DNA of 5,935 bases, taken from assembly GCA_050117725.1 (NCBI GenBank), contig JASFME010000145.1:1-5935 (forward strand), read 5' to 3'. The DNA comes from JASFJH01 sp050117725. Lineage in GTDB: Bacteria > Pseudomonadota > Gammaproteobacteria > AKS1. Below, in pieces: positions 1 through 5,541 of the stretch. Each line of letters begins with the position of its first letter. The stretch's first letter is position 1. The notes beneath the pieces were generated by a model. It was not told the origin of the DNA, did no database searches, and saw nothing but the letters and a program-made list of their open reading frames with translations. The translations under genes were made by a program, and so were the position numbers.

Positions 1-33
1 ACAATCCCAATACAACCAAGGAACAGGCTATAC

Positions 34-2358
34 ATGTCCAAATCCCGCCAACATCCCGAAGATCCGCATGCTGCGCGCGAGGCGCAGAAATACGAGCGGC
101 CGATTCCGAGCCGTGAATTCATCATTGAACAGCTGAAACAGTCCGGCAAGCCGTTGTCATTCAACGCCCTGGCCGGCCAGCTGGAGCTGATTGAAGATGA
201 CGACCAGATCGCCCTGCAGCGGCGTCTGAATGCGATGGAGCGTGCCGCCCAGATCATCCGAAACCGGCGTGGCGGCTATTGTCTGCCTGACAAGCTGGAT
301 CTCGTGAGGGGCCGGATCACCGCGCATGCCGATGGTTTCGGTTTCCTGATCCCGGAAGAAGGTGGCGACGACGTATTCCTGTCGGCGCGGCAGATGCGCT
401 CGGTGCTGCATGGCGACAAGGCACTGGTGCGCATTATGGGTATGGACCGACGCGGTCGGCCGGAAGGCGCCGTGGTCGAGGTCATCGAGCGAAACAACCA
501 GAGCGTGGTCGGACGCTATTTCGAGGAGTCCGGCATCGGTTTCGTCACGCCGGATAACGCGCGCCTGCAGGATGTTTTGATCCCGGCGGAAAACCGCGGC
601 TCGGCGAAGCCGGGACAGATTGTTGTTGCCGTGCTCACCGAGCAACCGACGCAGCGCTCGAAACCGATGGGCCGGATCAGCGAGGTACTCGGTGAACATA
701 TGGACCCGGGCATGGAGATCGATATCGCGATCCGCTCGCATGGCCTGCCGCACGAATGGCCGCAGGCTGTCATGGATGAAGCGGCGCGGTTTGGTGATAC
801 GGTCCCCGCAGCAGAAGTGGCCGGGCGTGAAGACCTGCGTGATACACCGCTGTTGACCATTGATGGCGAGGATGCGCGCGATTTTGATGATGCCGTGTTC
901 TGCGAGCCGCATGGCAAGGGCTGGCGCCTGCTCGTCGCGATCGCTGATGTGTCGGCCTATGTCGGGATCGATTCCGAACTGGACCGCGAGGCCATCACTC
1001 GCGGCAACTCTGTATACTTCCCCGAGCGCGTCATACCGATGTTGCCAGAGATCCTGTCGAATGGCCTGTGCTCACTCAACCCGGATGTGGATCGCCTGTG
1101 CATGGTCTGCGAGATGGTTTTCAATCACAAAGGCAAGATGGAGGAGCACCGTTTCTTCCCGGCCGTGATGCGCTCGCATGCACGCCTGACCTATAACAAG
1201 GTCGCGGCAATGCTCGTCGACGGCGATATGGATCTGCGCCGCCAGTATGCCGGGGTTGTGCCGCATCTTGAGCATCTCTACGAGTTGTACCAGTTGTTAC
1301 GCAAAACACGGGATACGCGTGGCGCTATCGATTTTGATACGGATGAAACCCGGATCGTGTTTGGTGAAGGTCGCAAGATCGAACGCATCGTACCCGTGAT
1401 CCGCAATGACGCACACAAGCTCATCGAGGAGTGCATGATTGCGGCCAATGTTGCTGCGGCAACCTTCCTCGCCAAACGCAAGCTGCCAACGCTGTACCGG
1501 GTACATGAAGGGCCGGATGAACTTCGTCTTGCTGACCTGCGTGATTTCCTGCGCGAAGTGGGTTTGACGCTCGGCGGCGGTGATGAGCCAGAGCCGAAAC
1601 ACTTTGCCAAATTGCTTGAAAGCCTGCAGGACCGACCCGACAAGCACATGATACAGATGGTGATGTTACGTACACTGAAACAGGCCGTGTATGCGCCGGA
1701 TAATATCGGTCATTTTGGCCTGGCACTGGACAAGTACGCGCACTTTACCTCGCCGATTCGCCGTTACCCGGACCTGCTTGTGCACCGCGCCCTCAAGCAT
1801 GCCGTCACTGGCCGTGACCGTGGCGATTTCGAGTACGGCCATGGCGACATGACCCGCCTGGGCGAGCAGTGCTCGATGACCGAGCGACGTGCCGATGATG
1901 CAACCCGTGCCGCGATCGCCTGGCTCAAGTGTGAGTACATGATGGACAAGGTCGGCGAAACCTATGAGGGTACCGTCACCGCGGTAACCGGCTTTGGCCT
2001 GTTCATCGAACTCGACGAAATTTATGTTGAAGGTCTCGTGCATGTCACGGCACTGGATAATGATTACTACCATTTCGATCCGATCTCACACTGCCTGATT
2101 GGCGAAAACAGCGAGATGTGTTACCGCATCAGTGACCGCATGAAGGTCAAGGTGGCACGCGTTGACCTCGACGACCGCAAGATCGATTTCGACCTGGTCG
2201 AGGTCCTGTCGACGGGGGCTGCCTATTCAAAACGCAAACTGGCGACGGTGCGCAAGGGCAAAAAGGCAGGCAAGAAAAAAACCGCGAAGAAGGGCAAGAA
2301 GACTGCGATGCGTCGCAAACAGAAATCCACGCGCGGCAGGAAGGGCCGGCGCCAGTAA
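34..2358 (+). CDS. rnr: Ribonuclease R, 3'-to-5' exoribonuclease (RNB family)
   Basis: RNase R degrades RNA processively from the 3' end, including structured RNA, and acts in rRNA and tmRNA quality control in the cytoplasm. The 774-residue product has the full family layout: an N-terminal winged-helix segment (about 25-85), two cold-shock-like OB folds (about 91-150 and 160-245), the RNB catalytic domain (about 268-600), an S1 domain (about 641-722) and a Lys/Arg-rich tail (733-774). Catalytic aspartates D277, D283, D285 and D286 lie in TIDGEDARDFDDAV and keep the spacing of E. coli D272/278/280/281. The RNB motif HFTSPIRRYPDL is at 570-581. The ATG at 34 follows AAGGA (18-22) and AGG (25-27). 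Length is slightly below the roughly 810 residues of E. coli RNase R, mainly in the basic tail. The promoter must lie upstream of the window. It is followed without a gap by rlmB, suggesting co-transcription. Confidence 0.97.
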   Translation: MSKSRQHPEDPHAAREAQKYERPIPSREFIIEQLKQSGKPLSFNALAGQLELIEDDDQIALQRRLNAMERAAQIIRNRRGGYCLPDKLDLVRGRITAHADGFGFLIPEEGGDDVFLSARQMRSVLHGDKALVRIMGMDRRGRPEGAVVEVIERNNQSVVGRYFEESGIGFVTPDNARLQDVLIPAENRGSAKPGQIVVAVLTEQPTQRSKPMGRISEVLGEHMDPGMEIDIAIRSHGLPHEWPQAVMDEAARFGDTVPAAEVAGREDLRDTPLLTIDGEDARDFDDAVFCEPHGKGWRLLVAIADVSAYVGIDSELDREAITRGNSVYFPERVIPMLPEILSNGLCSLNPDVDRLCMVCEMVFNHKGKMEEHRFFPAVMRSHARLTYNKVAAMLVDGDMDLRRQYAGVVPHLEHLYELYQLLRKTRDTRGAIDFDTDETRIVFGEGRKIERIVPVIRNDAHKLIEECMIAANVAAATFLAKRKLPTLYRVHEGPDELRLADLRDFLREVGLTLGGGDEPEPKHFAKLLESLQDRPDKHMIQMVMLRTLKQAVYAPDNIGHFGLALDKYAHFTSPIRRYPDLLVHRALKHAVTGRDRGDFEYGHGDMTRLGEQCSMTERRADDATRAAIAWLKCEYMMDKVGETYEGTVTAVTGFGLFIELDEIYVEGLVHVTALDNDYYHFDPISHCLIGENSEMCYRISDRMKVKVARVDLDDRKIDFDLVEVLSTGAAYSKRKLATVRKGKKAGKKKTAKKGKKTAMRRKQKSTRGRKGRRQ

Positions 2359-3105
2359 ATGGCGGCATCAGAGATTGTTTACGGCATACACGCCGTGCAA
2401 AGCCTGCTGGCCCGCGAGCCGGAACGCGTTCTCGAGGTCTGGCTGGACCGTTCGCGGCAGGACAAACGCATCCAGCCGATCCTGGCCTTGTTGCAACAGC
2501 ATGGCCTGAAGGCCCACTACACCGACAGGAAACAACTCGAACAACAGGCCGGCTCGGACCGCCACCAGGGTGTGGTCGCGCGCTGTAAGGGTGCCGCGGC
2601 CCGCAACGAGGCGGCGCTGGACAAGCTCCTGGGAGCACTCGGGCAACCTCCCTTTCTGCTTGTGCTCGATGGTGTGCAGGACCCGCATAATCTCGGTGCC
2701 TGCCTGCGCACCGCTGATGCCTGCGGCGTGCACGCCGTGATCGTGCCGAAAGACAAGGCCGCCGGCCTGACCGCGACCGTGCGCAAGGTGGCCAGTGGCG
2801 CTGTCGAGACCGTGCCACTGATCGCTGTGACCAACCTGGCCCGCACCCTGCGCGGGCTGCAACAACGCGGTATCTGGGTCACCGGGCTGGCCGGCGAGGC
2901 CGAGGCCAGCCTGTACGAAGTCGACCTGAAAGGTCCACAGGCGCTCGTCATGGGCGCAGAGGGCAAGGGCCTGCGGCGCCTGACGCGCGAGACCTGCGAC
3001 ACGCTGGTCAAGATCCCGATGCTTGGCAGTGTCGGCAGCCTGAACGTGTCGGTCGCGACCGGGGTTTGTCTTTACGAGGCGTTGCGCCAGCGGCAAGGCA
3101 ATTAG
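2359..3105 (+). CDS. rlmB: 23S rRNA (guanosine-2251-2'-O)-methyltransferase RlmB
   Basis: RlmB methylates the 2'-OH of G2251 in the peptidyl-transferase P loop of 23S rRNA, using S-adenosylmethionine. The 248-residue protein (E. coli RlmB is about 243) has an N-terminal L30e-like substrate-binding domain (about 5-77, starting IVYGIHAV) and a C-terminal SPOUT/SpoU trefoil-knot domain (about 98-245). All three SpoU motifs are visible: motif 1 around DPHNLGACLRTAD (108-120, with N111 and R117), motif 2 MGAEGKGLR (198-206, with E201), and motif 3 SLNVSVATGV (227-236, with N229). The ATG directly follows the TAA of rnr. The nearest Shine-Dalgarno-like sequence, AGGAAGG (2338-2344), lies inside the rnr tail at a long spacing, so translation is probably coupled to rnr. 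The paralogue TrmH (tRNA Gm18) is less likely given the N-terminal domain and the rnr linkage. Confidence 0.95.
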   Translation: MAASEIVYGIHAVQSLLAREPERVLEVWLDRSRQDKRIQPILALLQQHGLKAHYTDRKQLEQQAGSDRHQGVVARCKGAAARNEAALDKLLGALGQPPFLLVLDGVQDPHNLGACLRTADACGVHAVIVPKDKAAGLTATVRKVASGAVETVPLIAVTNLARTLRGLQQRGIWVTGLAGEAEASLYEVDLKGPQALVMGAEGKGLRRLTRETCDTLVKIPMLGSVGSLNVSVATGVCLYEALRQRQGN

Positions 3106-3138
3106 CCGTTATCAGTATGCAGTCGTCAGAAGTCGGCA

Positions 3139-3184
3139 ATCTGCCGCTAGCAGATGGATGCGGACGTATAACTACCTGCATCCA
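3139..3184. terminator. Tandem small hairpins between convergent genes (possible bidirectional terminator)
   Basis: Two adjacent inverted repeats lie between the stop of rlmB and the stop of the Crp-like gene. The first is ATCTGC (3139-3144) with GCAGAT (3150-3155), loop CGCTA. The second is TGGATGC (3155-3161) with GCATCCA (3178-3184), plus a GG/CC pair after a one-base bulge and an 11-base loop. The location suits a terminator for both convergent transcripts. Neither strand has a T tract after the stems, so this is not a canonical intrinsic terminator. It could instead be a 3'-end protective structure. Confidence 0.3.
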
Positions 3185-3193
3185 CTTCCTGGC

Positions 3194-3862
3194 TTAGTAA
3201 TTGGCTGGCAGTTTGTCATTAATGGTAATGCGGCCGCTTTCAACCGAGATGTAACCGCCGATCGTCAGGTCCTTGAATATACGACTGACCATCTCGCGCG
3301 AGGCCCCGACCATGTGGGCAATGTCTTTTTGCGTGAGTTTCTCGGTAATGATTTTCTTGCCATCGACGTCCTTTGCGAATTGCAGCAGGGTGCGGGCAAC
3401 CCGGCCGTAAACATCCATGAGGGCGAGGCTTTCAATGTTCTTGTTGGCGGCACGCAGACGTTTCGTCAGCCCGCTGAGGAGGTTACGCACCAGTCCAGGA
3501 TTGCTGTCGAGCACGTTATTGAAATCGGACTTGTGAATTATCGAGAACTGGCAGTCGCCCATGGTCACGACCCGGGCCGAGCGGGGCTCGGAATCAATTA
3601 GCGACAGTTCGCCGAAATAATCGCCGGGCTCCAGGATGGAAATAATGACTTCTTTGCCGTCTTCATCACTGAGTACGATTTTGACCTTACCGGACAGTAT
3701 CAGATACAAGGAATCGGTGTCATCACCTTCGTTGATAATAATGGCATTTTTCGGGTAACTGCGTCTGGTCGTAATCTCGGCGATGGCGGCGAGTTCCTCG
3801 TCAGTCAGGCCGCCGAACAGCCCGATCTGCTTTAACTGGGTTTCACTTTTCAGGTTTGTCAC
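3194..3862 (-). CDS. Crp/Fnr-family transcriptional regulator with cyclic-nucleotide-binding-type sensor domain
   Basis: This is a DNA-binding regulator of the CRP/FNR superfamily, 222 residues long (E. coli CRP is 210). The N-terminal jelly-roll sensor domain covers about 14-125, followed by the dimerisation helix (about 126-150, LVRNLLSGLTKRLRAANKN onward) and a winged helix-turn-helix (about 165-215). The pocket keeps FGEL (G84, E85) and PRSA (R94, S95), matching the cAMP phosphate-binding G71/E72/R82/S83 of CRP. The CRP adenine contacts T127/S128 are replaced by A139/N140. There is no N-terminal cysteine cluster, so it is not an Fe-S FNR. The recognition helix ASREMVSRIF keeps R189, E190 and R194, equivalent to CRP R180/E181/R185, which suggests TGTGA-type half-sites. 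The start is GTG: an in-frame TAA lies seven codons upstream with no ATG between, and only a weak GGGA precedes it. It is convergent with rlmB and divergent from rpsF. The ligand and regulon are not evident from sequence. Confidence 0.9.
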   Translation of the reverse strand: MTNLKSETQLKQIGLFGGLTDEELAAIAEITTRRSYPKNAIIINEGDDTDSLYLILSGKVKIVLSDEDGKEVIISILEPGDYFGELSLIDSEPRSARVVTMGDCQFSIIHKSDFNNVLDSNPGLVRNLLSGLTKRLRAANKNIESLALMDVYGRVARTLLQFAKDVDGKKIITEKLTQKDIAHMVGASREMVSRIFKDLTIGGYISVESGRITINDKLPANY

Positions 3863-3908
3863 GTTGTTGTATCCCGACGATTATTGTTTTTAACAGCGGG
3901 AGTTCCGC

Positions 3909-3935
3909 CCTGTGAGTCATCAATATAGCCACAGG
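3909..3935. repeat. Imperfect dyad over the predicted -10 of the Crp-like gene (possible operator)
   Basis: CCTGTG (3909-3914) and CACAGG (3930-3935) form perfect 6-base inverted arms around a 15-base AT-rich spacer, centred at 3922. The arms include TGTGA and CCACA, which resemble CRP half-sites, but the spacing (13 between the half-sites) is not the usual 6. The dyad overlaps the predicted -10 of the regulator's promoter, so it is a place where a repressor could act. Function is inferred from position only. Confidence 0.25.
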
Positions 3936-3951
3936 CAGGTACATGGCTCAA
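3922..3951 (-). promoter_or_regulatory. Candidate sigma70 promoter for the Crp-like regulator
   Basis: Read on the minus strand, TTGAGC (3951-3946; 4 of 6 consensus bases) is followed after 18 bases by TATATT (3927-3922; 5 of 6). Transcription would start near 3915 and give a leader of about 50 nt before the GTG at 3862. The spacing is slightly long and the -35 is weak, as in regulated promoters. No better pair was seen nearer the start codon. Confidence 0.4.
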
Positions 3952-4045
3952 GGAAAAAGATGGCGACCGGCAAGAGGCCGGGCGAGGCGGGCTGCGGCAG
4001 CGGGGTTTGCCGGGGCCCGGATCGCAAGTATTCCTGCCAAGTTAC
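3952..4045. other. GC-rich, structure-prone non-coding block in the divergent region
   Basis: This is the part of the 348-base divergent gap (3863-4210) not covered by promoter or leader features. It is much richer in G and C than the flanking promoter DNA. It has several complementary segments: CCGGC/GCCGG (3967-3971 with 3977-3981), CGGCA/TGCCG (3995-3999 with 4008-4012) and an enclosing CCGGGC/GCCCGG (3978-3983 with 4015-4020). Small open frames crossing it run into the rpsF promoter and have no good ribosome-binding site or recognisable product, so I do not call a gene. It may be an upstream leader, a small RNA or inert spacer. Confidence 0.35.
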
Positions 4046-4063
4046 TGAATTTCGTAAAATTCA
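4046..4063. promoter_or_regulatory. AT-rich inverted repeat upstream of the rpsF promoter (UP-element-like)
   Basis: TGAATTT (4046-4052) and AAATTCA (4057-4063) form a perfect 7-base inverted repeat with a CGTA spacer. It lies about 50-65 bases upstream of the predicted rpsF transcription start, where alpha-CTD-binding UP elements of ribosomal promoters lie. The symmetry would also suit a dimeric regulator. Position and AT content are the only evidence. Confidence 0.35.
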
Positions 4064-4076
4064 CCGCAGAACCGGC

Positions 4077-4112
4077 TTGCCAGTACGGGGCGAAATGCGT
4101 AGAATTGCGCGC
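4077..4112 (+). promoter_or_regulatory. Strong sigma70 promoter for the rpsF-rpsR-rplI operon
   Basis: TTGCCA (4077-4082; 5 of 6 to the -35 consensus) and TAGAAT (4100-4105; 5 of 6 to the -10 consensus) are separated by exactly 17 bases. The bases after the -10 are TGCGCGC, a GC-rich discriminator like those of stringently controlled rRNA and ribosomal protein promoters. The expected start is near 4112, giving a leader of about 100 nt to rpsF. ppGpp/DksA control is inferred from the discriminator and the operon content, not shown. Confidence 0.75.
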
Positions 4113-4210
4113 TTTCCCGGACCCTGTCTGAAATCGGGGTCCTTACAATCAGGATTAACTCCTTGCCTCACCGTGAACCGGGAGGCTACCGAACCCAAGA
4201 GGAGCATTAC
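4112..4210 (+). promoter_or_regulatory. rpsF leader, candidate S6:S18 autoregulatory RNA
   Basis: The predicted leader has an upstream hairpin, GGACCC (4119-4124) with GGGTCC (4137-4142), then a compound structure at the translation start. CTCCTT (4159-4164) can pair with GAGGAG (4199-4204), the rpsF Shine-Dalgarno sequence, with one G-U pair. Stacked directly on this is GCCTC (4165-4169) with GAGGC (4182-4186), extended by CCG/CGG. The 3' side leaves TACCGAACCCAA (4187-4198) unpaired. A leader helix with an unpaired CCG is the known hallmark of the rpsF motif bound by the S6:S18 complex, which represses translation. The match to that family is by hand and unverified. Confidence 0.5.
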
Positions 4211-4642
4211 ATGCGACACTATGAAATCGTGTTCATGGTCCATCCGGACCAGAGCGAGCAAGTGCCTGCGATGATCGAGCGCTACCGCGCAGGCATCGAG
4301 GAGAAAGGCGGCAAGATCCATCGTCTCGAAGACTGGGGTCGTCGCCAGCTGGCTTATCCCATCAACAAGATCCACAAGGCTCACTATGTGCTCATGAACA
4401 TCGAGTGCAACGATGAAGCACTTGAGGAACTCGAATCGGCTTTCCGCTTCAATGATGCGGTGATTCGTAATCTCGTGCTGCGCCGTGATGCGGCTGATAC
4501 CGAGCCCTCTCCGCTGGCGAAGAGCAAGGAAGACCGCGAAGAAAAGCCGGAACGCGCGGAGAAGGCCGAGCCTGAAGAAAAGGCCGAAGCACCGGCCAGT
4601 GAAGCGCCCGCTGCAGAAGCCGCGGCTTCCGACGACGCATAA
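4211..4642 (+). CDS. rpsF: 30S ribosomal protein S6
   Basis: S6 binds the central domain of 16S rRNA as a heterodimer with S18 in the platform of the small subunit. The product is 143 residues from the ATG at 4211. The conserved S6 core covers about 1-95: it starts MRHYEIVFMVHPDQSEQVP and includes RLEDWGRRQLAYPI, HKAHYVLMN and the basic VIRNLVLRR. The rest, about 98-143, is a low-complexity tail rich in Glu, Lys, Ala and Pro. The start is set by AAGAGGAG (4197-4204) six bases upstream. A TTG at 4163 would extend the frame by 16 residues, but those codons lie in the structured leader and do not look like S6. E. coli S6 ends in glutamates that RimK extends; this one ends SDDA. It is the first gene of a three-gene ribosomal operon, with rpsR 31 bases downstream. 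Confidence 0.97.
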   Translation: MRHYEIVFMVHPDQSEQVPAMIERYRAGIEEKGGKIHRLEDWGRRQLAYPINKIHKAHYVLMNIECNDEALEELESAFRFNDAVIRNLVLRRDAADTEPSPLAKSKEDREEKPERAEKAEPEEKAEAPASEAPAAEAAASDDA

Positions 4643-4673
4643 GCCCACAGATTAGAGAATTCAGGAGGACGTC

Positions 4674-4898
4674 ATGTCACGTTTTTTCCGTCGCAGAAAG
4701 TTCTGCCGTTTTACTGCCGAAGGCGTAAAAGAGATTGATTACAAGGATCTCAATACGCTGAAAAATTACATCACCGAATCGGGCAAGATTGTGCCGAGCC
4801 GTATCACCGGCACCAAAGCCAGGTATCAGCGCCAGCTGTCAACAGCTATCAAGCGCGCCCGTTTCCTGGCCCTGTTACCCTATACAGATTCGCATTAA
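4674..4898 (+). CDS. rpsR: 30S ribosomal protein S18
   Basis: S18 pairs with S6 on the 16S rRNA central domain and lies near the mRNA exit side of the platform. The 74-residue product is close to identical to E. coli S18 (75 residues). It begins MSRFFRRRKFCRFTAEGVKE, has the signature TLKNYITESGKIVPSRITGT (about 28-47), and ends with the basic AIKRARFLALLPYTDSH. A strong AGGAGG (4663-4668) precedes the ATG by five bases. It lies 31 bases after rpsF and 13 before rplI, so all three are one transcript. There is no priB gene ahead of it, unlike the enteric order. Confidence 0.98.
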   Translation: MSRFFRRRKFCRFTAEGVKEIDYKDLNTLKNYITESGKIVPSRITGTKARYQRQLSTAIKRARFLALLPYTDSH

Positions 4899-4911
4899 TT
4901 GAGGTGTCGTC

Positions 4912-5358
4912 ATGGAAGTGATTCTGCTTGATAAAGTCCAGAACCTCGGAGACCTTGGTGAACGCGTTAACGTGAAACCGGGTTATGGTCGTAATTACCT
5001 GTTGCCTCAGGGCAAGGCAGTTCCGGCAACCGAGGCCAATATTGCCGAGTTCGAAGCACGACGCGCCGAACTGGAAAAGGCCGCGGCCGAAAGCCTGGCC
5101 GCAGCCCAGGCACGTGCCGAGAAATTCAACGAGCTTACCCTGACCATCACGCGCAAGGCGGGTGATGAAGGCAAGCTGTTCGGTTCGGTCAGCAACATCG
5201 ATATCGTCGAAGCGGCCGTTGCTGCCGGCGTCGAGATCGAGCGCAACGAAGTCATCATGCCGACCGGCCCGATTCGCCAGACCGGCGAATACGAGATCGC
5301 CGTGCACCTGCACACTGATGTTGACGCCAGCATCAAGGTAATCGTCGAAGCCGAATAA
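4912..5358 (+). CDS. rplI: 50S ribosomal protein L9
   Basis: L9 is a large-subunit protein that binds 23S rRNA near the base of the L1 stalk and helps maintain translational fidelity. At 148 residues it matches the E. coli length (149). The N-terminal rRNA-binding domain (about 1-52) starts MEVILLDKVQNLGDLGERVN and includes GYGRNYLLPQGKAVPAT. A long Ala/Glu-rich connecting helix (about 43-75) leads to the C-terminal domain with the KAGDEGKLFGSVSNIDI stretch. The ATG at 4912 follows GAGGTG (4901-4906). It is the last gene of the S6-S18-L9 operon and ends just before a clear intrinsic terminator. Confidence 0.98.
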   Translation: MEVILLDKVQNLGDLGERVNVKPGYGRNYLLPQGKAVPATEANIAEFEARRAELEKAAAESLAAAQARAEKFNELTLTITRKAGDEGKLFGSVSNIDIVEAAVAAGVEIERNEVIMPTGPIRQTGEYEIAVHLHTDVDASIKVIVEAE

Positions 5359-5378
5359 CAGACCTTTTCATTGTCTGT
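5357..5378 (+). repeat. Small hairpin at the rplI stop codon
   Basis: ACAGAC (5358-5363) and GTCTGT (5373-5378) form a 6-base inverted repeat with a 9-base loop, starting at the last base of the rplI stop codon and directly preceding the main terminator stem. It may aid 3'-end folding; no T tract follows it. Confidence 0.3.
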
Positions 5379-5379
5379 G

Positions 5380-5417
5380 ACGAGGGCCCGGTTTTGCCGG
5401 GCCTTCGTGTTTTTATT
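5380..5417 (+). terminator. Rho-independent terminator of the rpsF-rpsR-rplI operon
   Basis: A 12-base-pair stem runs from 5380-5391 (ACGAGGGCCCGG) to 5397-5408 (CCGGGCCTTCGT), with one G-T wobble and a TTTTG loop. It is followed by G and then TTTTTATT (5410-5417). The stem, loop and T tract are all typical. It lies 21 bases after the rplI stop and separates the ribosomal operon from dnaB. Confidence 0.93.
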
Positions 5418-5421
5418 CACA
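5413..5421 (+). promoter_or_regulatory. DnaA box TTATTCACA
   Basis: This is a perfect match to the DnaA consensus TTATNCACA. It overlaps the T tract of the preceding terminator, so its match could be partly fortuitous. A second perfect box in the same orientation begins 28 bases downstream. Confidence 0.5.
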
Positions 5422-5433
5422 GGGCAGCAAGGC

Positions 5434-5462
5434 TTGTGAGTTATCCACAGCTTATGTACAGT
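5434..5462 (+). promoter_or_regulatory. Weak candidate promoter for dnaB
   Basis: TTGTGA (5434-5439) and TACAGT (5457-5462) have the ideal 17-base spacing, each matching the sigma70 consensus at 4 of 6 positions. A DnaA box fills the spacer, so DnaA bound there would be expected to block polymerase. dnaB must have its own promoter in this spacer because the ribosomal operon terminates upstream, but other weak hexamers exist and the exact one is uncertain. Confidence 0.3.
5441..5449 (+). promoter_or_regulatory. DnaA box TTATCCACA
   Basis: This is the highest-affinity form of the DnaA box (as in R1/R4 of E. coli oriC). It is followed at 5452-5460 by TTATGTACA, one mismatch from consensus in the same orientation. 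Further single-mismatch boxes are at 5523-5531 (reverse strand) and 5573-5581. It lies in the AT-richer spacer upstream of the replicative helicase gene. Confidence 0.65.
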
Positions 5463-5478
5463 AAAGTCACAGTTTATA

Positions 5479-5495
5479 CCTGTTTAACCAACAGG
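5479..5495. repeat. Short perfect dyad in the dnaB upstream region
   Basis: CCTGTT (5479-5484) and AACAGG (5490-5495) flank TAACC. The 17-base dyad could be a binding site for a dimeric regulator or a small hairpin. No function is recognised. Confidence 0.3.
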
Positions 5496-5541
5496 CTATC
5501 GACAGTGTTATGCATTGCGCATTGTGAATATTGGGATTAGA

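Noticed and set aside
157..912. 251-residue minus-strand open frame inside rnr
   Set aside because: It lies fully antisense to a gene with strong protein-family matches, has no recognisable domain, and is explained by GC-rich codon shadowing.
2275..2281. Run of seven A in the rnr tail as a programmed frameshift site
   Set aside because: In the reading frame it does not form a canonical X XXY YYZ heptamer and no downstream alternative product is evident; it is a normal result of Lys codons.
2147..2818. 223-residue minus-strand open frame over the rnr/rlmB junction
   Set aside because: It is Arg/Pro/Ser-rich as expected of an antisense shadow in GC-rich DNA, and it overlaps two confident genes.
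3158..3601. 147-residue plus-strand open frame antisense to the Crp-like gene
   Set aside because: The minus-strand frame has clear Crp/Fnr motifs; this one has no ribosome-binding site or family resemblance.
3943..4131. Small plus-strand frame (62 residues, Ala/Arg-rich) in the divergent region
   Set aside because: It runs through the predicted rpsF promoter, has no good Shine-Dalgarno sequence, and its composition reflects the local GC-rich block.
4163..4210. TTG-initiated N-terminal extension of S6
   Set aside because: The codons fall in the structured leader, the extension is unlike S6, and the ATG at 4211 has an ideal ribosome-binding site.
5435..5449. CRP-like site TGTGA-GTTAT-CCACA
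   Set aside because: The spacing is five rather than six and the right half is better explained as the perfect DnaA box.
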